Below, piece after piece: positions 16,799 through 24,927 of a DNA stretch of 64,000 bases. Source of the DNA: Ruegeria lacuscaerulensis. Its GTDB lineage: Bacteria > Pseudomonadota > Alphaproteobacteria > Rhodobacterales > Rhodobacteraceae. Position numbers and translations under genes: made by a program. The notes below the pieces were generated by a model, which was given only the letters and a program-made list of their open reading frames with translations, was not told the origin of the DNA and ran no database searches. The DNA is taken from contig NZ_WQGO01000005.1 in the NCBI RefSeq assembly GCF_013034685.1, positions 1 to 64,000 of the forward strand. The letters are read 5' to 3'. Each line of letters starts with the position of its first letter. Within the stretch, counting starts at the first letter, position 1.

Positions 16799-18102
16799 CT
16801 GCCGTGGTCTTTGCAGGTCCGACCCTGTCGGCCAAGGCCGTCGCAGCGCATTTGGACGCCACGGTTCTGCCGCCCGTCCGGCAGGGTGACGTCTATCGTG
16901 TCACCCGCGATAAACCCAGTGCGATCGGGATAATTGACGGGTATTTCGAAGGGGTGCCCTCGGTTTGGCACAAAGAAATCCTGTGGGCGATGGAACAGGG
17001 TATTCCCGTCTATGGCAGCGCCAGCATGGGCGCGCTACGCGCCGCCGAACTGGCCGATTTCGGAATGATTGGCGTCGGGCGCATCTTTGACGACTACCAT
17101 TCAGGCGTATTGCAGGATGATGATGAAGTGGCGGTTCTGCATGGACCTGCCGAACTGGGCTATCCGTCTCTCAGCGTGCCAATGGTTTCGATCCGGACCA
17201 CTGTGGAACGCGCGCGGGCTGAGGGTGTTTTGTCAGACGAAGGTGCCCAAACTCTTTTGCGCGTGTCCAAGGAGACCCAGTACAAGAAACGCCAGTGGGA
17301 GGGTATCGTAAAGGCGTTAACGGGCGGCTCTGAGATCACCAGCTTCATGGCTTGGTTGCCCAACGGTTATGTAGATGCCAAAGCAGAGGATGCCCTCGCC
17401 ATGCTCGTCCAAATGGCCCAAGGTATTGGGGATGACACAAGTCATTCACACAGAACAGAACGGACCTTGATGTGGAATTCTCTGCGCCGCCGCGTTGAGG
17501 CCGAAACACCCTCCGACCCCGCCGTAATAAACGAATTGCGTCTGCAACCCGCGCTTTTTGCCGAAGTGAGAGATCGCGCCCTGCTGCATGTGTTGGCACG
17601 GGATGAGGCGCACAGACGCGGCCAAACGCCAGACCGCGACGCGCTGGTTCAACAAATGACAGCGCACCGGGATCGTGCCAACCTAACCCGCCACGCAGAC
17701 CTGATGCGCTGGCTGGACGCGAACGACCTGAGCCCAAACACCTATGAAGACATGCTGGCCGACGCGGCCCGTCTGTCAGCCGTATCGCAAGACCGAGGCG
17801 CGGATATTGAAGCCCCGCTCTTGAACGAGTTGCGCCGTGCGGGGATCTATTCCCAACTTCGGGACCGAGCTGCTGCGAAAGCAGAGTTGCAAGCGACCGC
17901 GCCCCTCACGACTGGATCGGACCGTTTGCGCATGGTGCTGTGGTATTTTGAAACACATCTTGACCAAGAGGTGCCCGATGATCTTGAATCCTATGCAAGG
18001 TCGCTTGGTTTGTCCGGGCGGGATGCGTTTTATGAGCTTATAGAAACAGAGTATTTGTATTGCCAAAAAGCCGTCACAACGGACGACTCCAATCACGAAT
18101 AG
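16795..18102 (+). CDS. tfuA: TfuA-like protein, YcaO partner
   Basis: 435 residues. The N-terminal 180 residues are a clear TfuA core: AVVFAGPTLSAKAV, AIGIIDGYFEGVPSVWHKEILWAMEQGIPVYGSASMGALRAAEL and the acidic segment GRIFDDYHSGVLQDDDEVAVLHGP. The remaining 250 residues are helical and rich in Arg, Asp and Ala, a longer extension than in a minimal TfuA; the extension may bind the substrate. TfuA proteins are believed to help YcaO deliver sulfur for thioamide formation (trifolitoxin, thioviridamide, methyl-CoM reductase). The gene overlaps ycaO and is followed 30 bases later by a zinc peptidase. Confidence 0.88.
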   Translation: MTAVVFAGPTLSAKAVAAHLDATVLPPVRQGDVYRVTRDKPSAIGIIDGYFEGVPSVWHKEILWAMEQGIPVYGSASMGALRAAELADFGMIGVGRIFDDYHSGVLQDDDEVAVLHGPAELGYPSLSVPMVSIRTTVERARAEGVLSDEGAQTLLRVSKETQYKKRQWEGIVKALTGGSEITSFMAWLPNGYVDAKAEDALAMLVQMAQGIGDDTSHSHRTERTLMWNSLRRRVEAETPSDPAVINELRLQPALFAEVRDRALLHVLARDEAHRRGQTPDRDALVQQMTAHRDRANLTRHADLMRWLDANDLSPNTYEDMLADAARLSAVSQDRGADIEAPLLNELRRAGIYSQLRDRAAAKAELQATAPLTTGSDRLRMVLWYFETHLDQEVPDDLESYARSLGLSGRDAFYELIETEYLYCQKAVTTDDSNHE

Positions 18103-18132
18103 GGGCGCCGGACGGGCACGGGAGGGCACCAG

Positions 18133-19428
18133 ATGACTTCACCCGAACAGACACCTGATGACGAACCCGGAACCCGGTTCCTATTGTTCCCACAATCGCC
18201 TTTCCTGGAACCCGACGCGGAACTGGAGCTGGTCGAAATCTCGGCCCCGCAGGGCAGCATTGGGCCGGGCCCCTCGGGGCCGCGCATGTATACTGTCAAC
18301 CCGGTTGGCAAAACCACGCCCTATGGGGCGATAGTTCCCGGCCCCGACGGTCCGGGCATGTATCTGCCACCTTGGAACGGCTATATCCAGCCTCCGGCCA
18401 TGCCGGACGAGTTCGGAAATTTCATCCATATCGACCCCACAGACCCTTCTTTTGAAGCCGCACATCTGTTTGGGTCTGCACATTTCACCATGGATGTGTG
18501 GCAAGGCTATTTTGATCACCCAATCCCTTGGCACTTTGCCCGTGATTTCGACCGGCTGGAACTGTCGCTGCTGCCTAGCCTAGACAATGCGCATATCGGG
18601 TGGGGGTTTCTGGAAACCGGCGGCACCCATGACCATGGCGACGAATACCGCCCCTACAGTCTGAACTTTGATGTCGTCGCCCATGAGATCGGCCACGCAA
18701 TCATTTACAGCGTGATCGGGATGCCCTCGAACGGGGACGCCTCCGGCGAATACTACGGCTTTCACGAGTCTGCCGCCGATATGGTGGCGCTATTGGCCTC
18801 GCTCCATTTCGGATCAGTGGTCGAGAGCCTGCTGCAAAACACGCATGGAAATCTTTATACCTACAACCGCCTGAACCGGTTTGCCGAACTGTCCGAGAAC
18901 GCTCAGATCCGAATTGCCGCCAACAACAAAACGCTGTCCGAGTTTTCCCATGGCTGGTCCAGTGAACATGCACTGTCTGAACCGCTGACCGGCGCGATGT
19001 TCGATATCTTTGTCGATATCTATCACGAACGGCTGCTGCTGCACGGGCTGATCTCGCCCGAGGAAGAAGACCTGTCGGACCAACTGGAAGGCTCTCCAGA
19101 CTACAGCGCCGTCATGCAGGAGATTTTCGACAAACGCTACGCCGAAAATCCCGATGGGTTCCGTATCGCCTTGCTTGAAGCGCGAGACTATCTGGGTACC
19201 TATCTGGCCGATACCTGGTCGCGCCTGGATGCGGACATGCTCAGCTATTTCGGCGTGGAAAAAGCACTGCTTGCCGTGGATCAGGAGATCACCGGCGGCG
19301 CGTTCCACCAGATCATCGAGGGCAACTTCAGAATGCGCGATATCGGGCTGACAACGGCCGGTCCCCGCCTGCCTGACCCGGAAGAAGACAGCCATTCAAA
19401 TTCAGTCCGTACGATGGTCCCGGATTGA
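18133..19428 (+). CDS. Cytosolic thermolysin-like zinc metallopeptidase in the YcaO/TfuA operon
   Basis: 431 residues with no signal peptide. The zinc motif is HEIGH (His184, Glu185, His188) with the third ligand Glu212 in GFHESAADMVALL, a gluzincin layout; ESAAD parallels EAISD of thermolysin, and a transition-state His279 sits in EHALSE, as in the thermolysin HxxS motif. The N-terminal 90 residues are Pro/Gly-rich with two related pieces, GPGPSGPRMY and VPGPDGPGMY, perhaps a propeptide or docking region. GGAGGG lies 6 bases before the ATG, 30 bases after tfuA. Thermolysin relatives are normally secreted, so a leaderless one beside YcaO/TfuA suggests processing of a modified peptide inside the cell. 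Confidence 0.8.
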   Translation: MTSPEQTPDDEPGTRFLLFPQSPFLEPDAELELVEISAPQGSIGPGPSGPRMYTVNPVGKTTPYGAIVPGPDGPGMYLPPWNGYIQPPAMPDEFGNFIHIDPTDPSFEAAHLFGSAHFTMDVWQGYFDHPIPWHFARDFDRLELSLLPSLDNAHIGWGFLETGGTHDHGDEYRPYSLNFDVVAHEIGHAIIYSVIGMPSNGDASGEYYGFHESAADMVALLASLHFGSVVESLLQNTHGNLYTYNRLNRFAELSENAQIRIAANNKTLSEFSHGWSSEHALSEPLTGAMFDIFVDIYHERLLLHGLISPEEEDLSDQLEGSPDYSAVMQEIFDKRYAENPDGFRIALLEARDYLGTYLADTWSRLDADMLSYFGVEKALLAVDQEITGGAFHQIIEGNFRMRDIGLTTAGPRLPDPEEDSHSNSVRTMVPD

Positions 19429-19575
19429 CCAATCGCAAAATTCTTTTTTTTGAAGCCGATTTATGGCATGGAATAGAGGGGTGATTTTTTTGGATTTTCT
19501 GGCACGGGGCATCTCGGGCCGTGGTGAAAAGGGTGAACGGTCAAACCCGCGACCCCACAATTGGGAGATGAGTTT

Positions 19576-20166
19576 ATGGGTGAAACATTGCTCAGTTTTT
19601 CGGAAGTGCTAATTTACGGAAGAGTCCTGACTGACATTAAGCTGGAAAACAAGAAAAAGGGCGGTAAAGGCAACAACAAGCATCTTTCCGACCAGCTTGA
19701 AGATGAGAAAGTTCAGGGCGGAAACGACTTAAAAGCACAGTTCGCCAAGATTTATGGTTTTGCCTATGAAGGCACTTATTACGACCTGCCAGAACCAGCT
19801 ATTTTTCTGGTTCATGGCGACGGTGACCCCGTAAATGGCAACCCGAATGAACCTCCAAACAATGCATCACGCGCTCCAAGGGATCCTTCGATTGGCGGCG
19901 TCGCGGCGGCTGATTACCAAGTAGCAAACGACATCATGGTTTGGCGCTACGAAAAGGCCGATCAGACCATGCGTATGGATGTCACAACCGGTCAGTTCGA
20001 ACAGGTTCTACTGGACATTTATTTCGGCTTCGACAGCCCGGCGATCAGTGGGGCAAAGGTGTCGGGTGCCAAGGTTAGCGGTGCGAAAGTCTCGGGCGCC
20101 AAGGTTTCCGGTGCCAAAGTCAGTGGCGCGAAAGTCAGCGGTGCGAAAGTGCGGGGCGGCGACTAA
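19576..20166 (+). CDS. Small protein ending in seven SGAKV pentapeptides; possible YcaO/TfuA substrate
   Basis: 196 residues, no signal peptide. The first 157 residues form an unrecognised, partly charged domain (start GETLLSFSEVLIYGRVL, later FAKIYGFAYEGTYYDL and NDIMVWRYEKADQTMRMDV). Residues 158-192 are SGAKV repeated seven times, followed by RGGD and the stop. Read as AKVSG the units also fit the pentapeptide-repeat register. Codons vary between units while the residues do not. GGGAG sits 8 bases before the ATG at 19576; a TTG five codons earlier is less likely. The gene has its own terminator and lies 147 bases after the peptidase. A leader-plus-multiple-core peptide is an attractive reading but unproven. 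Confidence 0.75.
   Translation: MGETLLSFSEVLIYGRVLTDIKLENKKKGGKGNNKHLSDQLEDEKVQGGNDLKAQFAKIYGFAYEGTYYDLPEPAIFLVHGDGDPVNGNPNEPPNNASRAPRDPSIGGVAAADYQVANDIMVWRYEKADQTMRMDVTTGQFEQVLLDIYFGFDSPAISGAKVSGAKVSGAKVSGAKVSGAKVSGAKVSGAKVRGGD
20047..20151 (+). repeat. Seven 15-base coding repeats (SGAKV), conserved in protein but not in DNA
   Basis: Seven consecutive codon quintets all encode SGAKV. The serine codons run AGT, TCG, AGC, TCG, TCC, AGT, AGC, and Gly, Ala, Lys and Val codons vary as well, so neighbouring DNA units differ at up to five of fifteen bases. Selection must therefore be acting on the amino acid sequence. Confidence 0.92.
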
Positions 20167-20193
20167 GCCCCCTTCCCTTTCCCGGTTCAAACA

Positions 20194-20219
20194 GGGCGCG
20201 CAGGGTCGCGCCCTTTTTT
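20194..20219 (+). terminator. Rho-independent terminator after the SGAKV gene
   Basis: GGGCGCG (20194-20200) pairs with CGCGCCC (20207-20213) around CAGGGT and is followed by TTTTTT. It starts 28 bases after the stop, just before the convergent adenylate cyclase gene. Confidence 0.88.
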
Positions 20220-20223
20220 ATGC

Positions 20224-21990
20224 TCAAAACCCGGCCTTTTTCAGACCTTCTACAAAGTGTTGGGTGTCATCCTCCAGCCGGTCGGGCAGAACCTTGGCCC
20301 ACCGTGACAGAGAGAAGTTGGGATGCGCTTCGCGGTGCTTGTCCGCGATCAGACGCGCCATATCCGTGTTCCCCAATTGCGCATGGCTCGCGGCCAGCAT
20401 CCGTTGCCCCTCGGTTGGGTTGTTCATCTTGTTGACCGTCTCTATCACGTCCTCATAGCGTCTGAGATTGTAATAGGCGCCGCCCAGATGCCACAGGTAC
20501 TGATCGGGGAAATAAGGGTTCAGCCGCATGGCCTGTTGCAGATGCGTGATCGCCGTTTCGTTATCACCCGAATGGGCCAGAGCGTCCGCGTAATCCGAAT
20601 GCATATCGGCGTCATTGGGGTTCAGGGCCAATGCACGTTGATAGGACTGAATAGCGGCGTCATGTTCCTTGCGATACAGATGCACATACCCCAATTCACC
20701 AAAGCCGCGCGCATCCGTCGGGTCCAGCTCAATCGCCTGTTGGGCAAAGGTCAGCGCCTGTTCAAACGCCTTGGACGGGTCATCACTCCAGGAATAGCGC
20801 CAGTCGATGTTCAGCGTCCGTGACAACGCCGCCGCTGCGCGTGCATAGCCGCCGTCGCGTTCCAGCGCGGATTGGTAAAAGTTCTTCGCTTTACGATTGT
20901 CGTTGCGCGTGTATTTGAAGATATGGTGTTGGCCCTGAAGAACCGACCCATAAGCCTCAAGATCAGAGGGGATCGCCTGGATCATCCGCTGCTTTTCATG
21001 CGACTCGATCATGACGGCGGTCGCAGCGACGATACATTCGGTGACTTCGTCCAGAATGTCGAAAATATCGTCGATATTACGGTCGAACCGTTCCGCCCAG
21101 ATCGTGCGTTCACTACTGGCATCCACCAACTCGGCCGAGATCCGGATCCGACTGGCTGATCGGCGTACGCTGCCCCGCGCGATATAGCGCACGTTTAACC
21201 GCTGTGCGGCGTCTTTCGGCGGCATGGATTGCGCTTTGAAGAAAAAGGACGAGTTACGCGCGATGATGAACAGGTTCCTGAACTTGGACAGGTTCATGAT
21301 GATGTCGTCTGTCAGACCTTCGGCCACCCAATTATCGGACTCGTCCCCGTGGCTGGCAAAAGGCAGCACGGCAACCGATGGTGTATCAGGACGTTCGAGA
21401 ATATCCCCCAACACTTCGGGTCGCATCGTTCCCGCCATGGTTGCGCCTGCAACCTCGCTGCGGACGCAATAGGTCGACACCGGGTTCATGATATTCTTGA
21501 GCTGCTTGGGCCCCAAAAACTCATAGCCATAGCGCAGGCGGTTGCAGACCTGATCATAGACAGCCGAACTAACATAGACACGCTCGGGCTCGGCGATCTC
21601 TTGCAGCCGTGCGGCGATGTTGACGTTATCGCCATGAATGCCGCGATCGTCGATCAGGATTTCCCCAAGATGAACGCCCGCACGGAATTTGATTCGCTGG
21701 TCTTCGGGACCGGCACTGTTATGCGCGCTGGCGATACGATGCAATTCGACACCAAACTCGACCGCGCTTGTTGCTGTTTCAAACAATGCCAAGATGCCGT
21801 CGCCGCGCACCTCGACCACCCTGCCCTGGTGTTTTGCACAGGAAGATTCGAGATCAGAAATCAATGATTTCAGCGCGTTATAAGTATCTAACTCATTTTG
21901 ACTCATCAATCGCGAATACCCGACGACATCGGCGAACAGAACAGCGCCAAGCTTTTGAGTCATCGTAAAGTTCGGATTGGTCGTATTCAC
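20224..21990 (-). CDS. Class III adenylate/guanylate cyclase with TolB-like and TPR domains
   Basis: 588 residues. Residues 10-185 are a class III cyclase domain: LGAVLFADVVGYSRLM with the first metal Asp, VVEVRGDGILALFE with the second, and GDNVNIAARLQEIAEPERVYVS. Residues 215-335 resemble the FlgO/TolB N-terminal-like domain (VAVLPFASHGDESDNWVAEGLTDDI). Residues 370-585 hold several TPRs, such as DARGFGELGYVHLYRKEHDAAIQSYQRALALNPNDADMHSDYADAL. Such cyclase-TPR proteins are numerous in alphaproteobacteria and make cAMP in response to unknown cues. I keep the GTG at 21990; an ATG ten codons in lacks a ribosome site. It is convergent with the SGAKV gene. Confidence 0.9.
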   Translation of the reverse strand: MNTTNPNFTMTQKLGAVLFADVVGYSRLMSQNELDTYNALKSLISDLESSCAKHQGRVVEVRGDGILALFETATSAVEFGVELHRIASAHNSAGPEDQRIKFRAGVHLGEILIDDRGIHGDNVNIAARLQEIAEPERVYVSSAVYDQVCNRLRYGYEFLGPKQLKNIMNPVSTYCVRSEVAGATMAGTMRPEVLGDILERPDTPSVAVLPFASHGDESDNWVAEGLTDDIIMNLSKFRNLFIIARNSSFFFKAQSMPPKDAAQRLNVRYIARGSVRRSASRIRISAELVDASSERTIWAERFDRNIDDIFDILDEVTECIVAATAVMIESHEKQRMIQAIPSDLEAYGSVLQGQHHIFKYTRNDNRKAKNFYQSALERDGGYARAAAALSRTLNIDWRYSWSDDPSKAFEQALTFAQQAIELDPTDARGFGELGYVHLYRKEHDAAIQSYQRALALNPNDADMHSDYADALAHSGDNETAITHLQQAMRLNPYFPDQYLWHLGGAYYNLRRYEDVIETVNKMNNPTEGQRMLAASHAQLGNTDMARLIADKHREAHPNFSLSRWAKVLPDRLEDDTQHFVEGLKKAGF

Positions 21991-22087
21991 TGTTTATTCT
22001 CGTTTATTTGGCACCGAGCAGGTCCGTGGATCAGCATAAAGCAAATTTTGAAATTTAACGACTACTTGCGGTATTAACGACTTTCAC

Positions 22088-22729
22088 TCAACCACTCTTG
22101 CACTTCGGCGGCCATGTCCAAGCCGCAGACGCATTCGGCCCCAACGAGACCTGTGTATCGTCAGACAGTTCGGCCGCCAAAGCGTCGCGTCGTTTCGCCC
22201 AATCGCCTTTGAGAACACCCACAACAACCATGTCGTGAAACTGCCCGTCTGCAAACCAGGCTTCACGCATGGTCCCTTCGACCTGACATCCTATCCTTGC
22301 AACCAGATCGCGGCTGCTGGTGTTGTCCGCCCGATAATAAGAGGTCAAACGGTTCAACCCTAGTTGCCGAAAGGCAAAATCTACCACCAAAGCCGTCGCT
22401 CGGATACCAACGCCGGTGCGTCGCGCGGATTTGTCGACAAACATTGCAACCACTGCATCCCGGTTTACCAGCGACACGCTTTCGATCCCGGCCAGGCCAA
22501 CCGCTTCACCAGAGCTGTTTTCCACCACGAACCAACATTTGCACCCCGCTCCTTCGGCGGTGAACACGGCCTTCCAACTTTCTTCTGTCTGAAACTGGTT
22601 CAACGGAACCCGCGATGTCCGATCAAAAAGCGCAACGTCTTCAGGGTCTTGGAACCAATGGGAGATGACCTCAAGATCCGCTTTCTCCATCGGGCGCAAT
22701 CTAAACTTATTACTCAAGTTGTCTGACAC
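22088..22729 (-). CDS. GNAT-family N-acetyltransferase (RimJ/RimL type)
   Basis: 213 residues. The acetyl-CoA fold begins FRLRPMEKADLEVISHW and includes VVAMFVDKSARRTGVGIRATALVVDFAFRQLGLNRLTSYYRADNTSSRDLVARIGCQVEGTMREAWF, the typical RimJ/RimL motif A and B region. The last 35 residues form an unusual Trp/Pro/Lys-rich tail. Translation apparently starts at a GTG. It may modify an amino sugar, antibiotic, polyamine or protein N-terminus; nothing in the sequence decides. It stands alone with no shared operon. Confidence 0.85.
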   Translation of the reverse strand: MSDNLSNKFRLRPMEKADLEVISHWFQDPEDVALFDRTSRVPLNQFQTEESWKAVFTAEGAGCKCWFVVENSSGEAVGLAGIESVSLVNRDAVVAMFVDKSARRTGVGIRATALVVDFAFRQLGLNRLTSYYRADNTSSRDLVARIGCQVEGTMREAWFADGQFHDMVVVGVLKGDWAKRRDALAAELSDDTQVSLGPNASAAWTWPPKCKSG

Positions 22730-22884
22730 TTAAATCAACCTTTAAACAAAATCTTAACGATCCACTGAAAGACACTAGCACACTAGATGTGGAAATACGA
22801 ATTCAGAAACCTCAATTCGGCGCATAGTTGCCCTCGCCTTAAAGTTTCATCTTAATACTTCCTGATCGAGTAGCGCAAACAAAA

Positions 22885-22911
22885 CCGGCCCGCCGCAGAA
22901 CGACGGGCCGG
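22885..22911 (-). terminator. Minus-strand terminator after the sugar ABC operon
   Basis: CCGGCCCG (22885-22892) pairs with CGGGCCGG (22904-22911). Read on the minus strand the stem is followed by TTTTGTTTG, the position expected after the binding-protein gene stop at 22934. Confidence 0.82.
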
Positions 22912-22933
22912 TAAACCGTGAGTGGGCTTGATC

Positions 22934-23878
22934 TTAATCGTACAGAACCGCCGCGATTTTTGGATCGTCCATGTTCGAGGCGTCATAGTAGTAGAAACCG
23001 GTGTCGATCAGTGCCGGAACCTCTTCACCTTTCAGTGCGGAAACGGCGGCCTTGACGGTCTCGTAACCGATCCCAACTGGGTTCTGAGTGATCGCACCAG
23101 CCATCAGTCCGCTTTTGATTGCGTCCTTCTGCGCTTTGCCGCTGTCATAGCCGATGATCACCAGACCTTCGGTGCCCAGTTCCTGAACACCGTTCACAAC
23201 ACCGATGGCCGAGCCTTCGTTGGTGCCGAAGATGCCGTCCAGATCAGGGTTAGCCGTCAGGATCGCCTTGGTAACTTCGGTCGATTTCAAGTGGTCGCCC
23301 TGGCCGTACTGAACTGTGACAACTTCGATGTCAGGATATTTTTCTTCGATACGGTTCACAAAGCCATCGCGGCGGTCGATACCGGTGCGGCTGGTCTGGT
23401 CGTGGGCCACAACAGCAACCTTACCTTTTCCGCCCAGCTTCTCGGCCATCTTGTCGGCAGCCAGACCCGCAGCGGCCAGGTTGTCGGTGGTTGCGGTCGA
23501 AACAGGGATGTCGCTGTCGACACCACTGTCGAACGCGATGATCGGGATACCCTTGTCATTCGCCTGACGCAGCAGCGGGATAGCCGCCTGGCTGTCCAGC
23601 GCAGCAAAGCCGATGGCTTTGGGGTTGTTGGCAAGAGCAGCGGCCAGCATGTCGATTTGGCGGTCGACCATTGTTTCGTTGTCGGGGCCTTCAAAGGTGA
23701 TGGTTACGTTGTACTCGTCAGCTGCCTGCTCGGCGCCGGATTTCACCGCCTGCCAGAACTGGTGTTGGAAGCCCTTCGATACCAGCGGAATATAGATTTC
23801 TTCCGCTGCGGCTATCGAGGCCGGACCTGCAATCGTGGCTGCGCTCAGCGCACCCAGAATGAAACGACGTGAAAACAT
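22934..23878 (-). CDS. Periplasmic sugar-binding protein of an ABC importer (ribose-binding-like)
   Basis: 314 residues with a signal peptide (MFSRRFILGALSAATIAGPASIAAA). The core is a type I periplasmic binding protein: IPLVSKGFQHQFWQAVKSGAEQAADEYNV, ADKMAEKLGGKGKVAVV, and DGIFGTNEGSAIGVVNGVQELG, as in RbsB relatives. The ATG at 23878 begins the signal peptide and has GGAGG close upstream; a longer reading frame to 23998 overlaps the permease and is not real. It is the last gene of the import operon. By context it probably binds L-fucose, D-arabinose or a related aldose. Confidence 0.9.
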   Translation of the reverse strand: MFSRRFILGALSAATIAGPASIAAAEEIYIPLVSKGFQHQFWQAVKSGAEQAADEYNVTITFEGPDNETMVDRQIDMLAAALANNPKAIGFAALDSQAAIPLLRQANDKGIPIIAFDSGVDSDIPVSTATTDNLAAAGLAADKMAEKLGGKGKVAVVAHDQTSRTGIDRRDGFVNRIEEKYPDIEVVTVQYGQGDHLKSTEVTKAILTANPDLDGIFGTNEGSAIGVVNGVQELGTEGLVIIGYDSGKAQKDAIKSGLMAGAITQNPVGIGYETVKAAVSALKGEEVPALIDTGFYYYDASNMDDPKIAAVLYD

Positions 23879-23919
23879 GTTTTTCTCCTCCACAGTTGGT
23901 CGTTTTATAGTTGGTTTCT

Positions 23920-24927
23920 TCAGCCGGACTTTTTGCGCCGTGCCATGTCGGCATAGACCGCCAGAATGATGATTGCGCCGGTGACAACGGTTTGCCATTC
24001 CTGCGCCACGGACAGCACGCGCAGCCCGTTGGTCAGGACCGCCATGATCAGCGCGCCGATCAGCGTGCCCAGAATGGTACCGCGTCCGCCCGAAAGCGAC
24101 GTGCCACCGATTACCACGGCTGCGATCGCCTCAAGCTCGTATCCCAGACCCAGCGCAGGTTGCGCCGAGTTCAGGCGCGAAGCGATCAGGATGCCGCCGA
24201 TGCCGCAGATTGCACCCGCCAGAGCGTAGATGCGCATCTTCCAGGCGTCGGTGTTCACACCCGACAGGCGCACGGCCTCTTCGTTCGAACCCAAGGCGAA
24301 AGTGTAGCGGCCCAGAACCGTACGGCTCAGGATGTACGACGCTGCAATCGCCACCAGGAACAGGATCAGCACGCCGTTCGGGATGGGCAGCGCCGGGAAA
24401 ATCTCTCCGATCAGCGACCCGCGTGAGATCTGGTCAAACCCCGGCGTGTCGTTGAAATAGATCGGCCGCGTGCCCGAGATGACCAGCGACAGGCCTTTCA
24501 GGATCAGCATCATGCCAAGCGTGGCGATGAAAGGCGGGATCTTCATCTTGGCAACGAAAGTGCCCGAGCAAAGCCCACAGAACGCGCCCGCCGCGATGGC
24601 TGCCGCCACGCCCAGCAGCAGGGGCATCCCCAGATAGGTCAGCACCACGCCTGCGATCACGGCGCAGAAAGTCATCAGCGTGCCCACCGAAAGGTCGATC
24701 CCACCTGTGATGATCACCAGCGTTGCCGCCACCGCCAGCACCCCGTTCACCGAGGTCGCCTGCAAAATGGCGATCATGTTCGAGGTCTGCATAAAGTTCG
24801 GCGACGCAATCGAGAAGCCGATCAGCAGCGCGATCAAACTGGCAAAAGCCAGCAGCTTTTGATACGCGCCGCTGTCGGACAGTCCCGCGAGTGGTTTTTT
24901 CTTTTCAACGTCTGTTGCCGTGGTCAT
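23920..24927 (-). CDS. Sugar ABC transporter permease (RbsC-like)
   Basis: 335 residues with eight to ten hydrophobic segments and the family signature [13 protein letters not shown] near residue 75, plus [20 protein letters not shown] (the EAA-like loop) and [23 protein letters not shown] near the C-terminus. A single permease would form a homodimer with the double ATPase. The start at 24927 overlaps the ATPase stop as ATGA. The binding-protein gene follows 42 bases later. Confidence 0.92.
   Translation of the reverse strand: MTTATDVEKKKPLAGLSDSGAYQKLLAFASLIALLIGFSIASPNFMQTSNMIAILQATSVNGVLAVAATLVIITGGIDLSVGTLMTFCAVIAGVVLTYLGMPLLLGVAAAIAAGAFCGLCSGTFVAKMKIPPFIATLGMMLILKGLSLVISGTRPIYFNDTPGFDQISRGSLIGEIFPALPIPNGVLILFLVAIAASYILSRTVLGRYTFALGSNEEAVRLSGVNTDAWKMRIYALAGAICGIGGILIASRLNSAQPALGLGYELEAIAAVVIGGTSLSGGRGTILGTLIGALIMAVLTNGLRVLSVAQEWQTVVTGAIIILAVYADMARRKKSG

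Noticed and set aside
20008-20190. Antisense 60-codon frame reading ADFRATDFGTGNLGARDF, like a pentapeptide-repeat protein
   Set aside because: The resemblance arises because the reverse complement of AKV-SG codons reads as A(D/N)-F/L repeats. It has no ribosome site and overlaps the better supported SGAKV gene.
23879-23998. Forty extra codons before the sugar-binding protein
   Set aside because: They overlap the permease end and would bury the signal peptide; the ATG at 23878 has a ribosome site.
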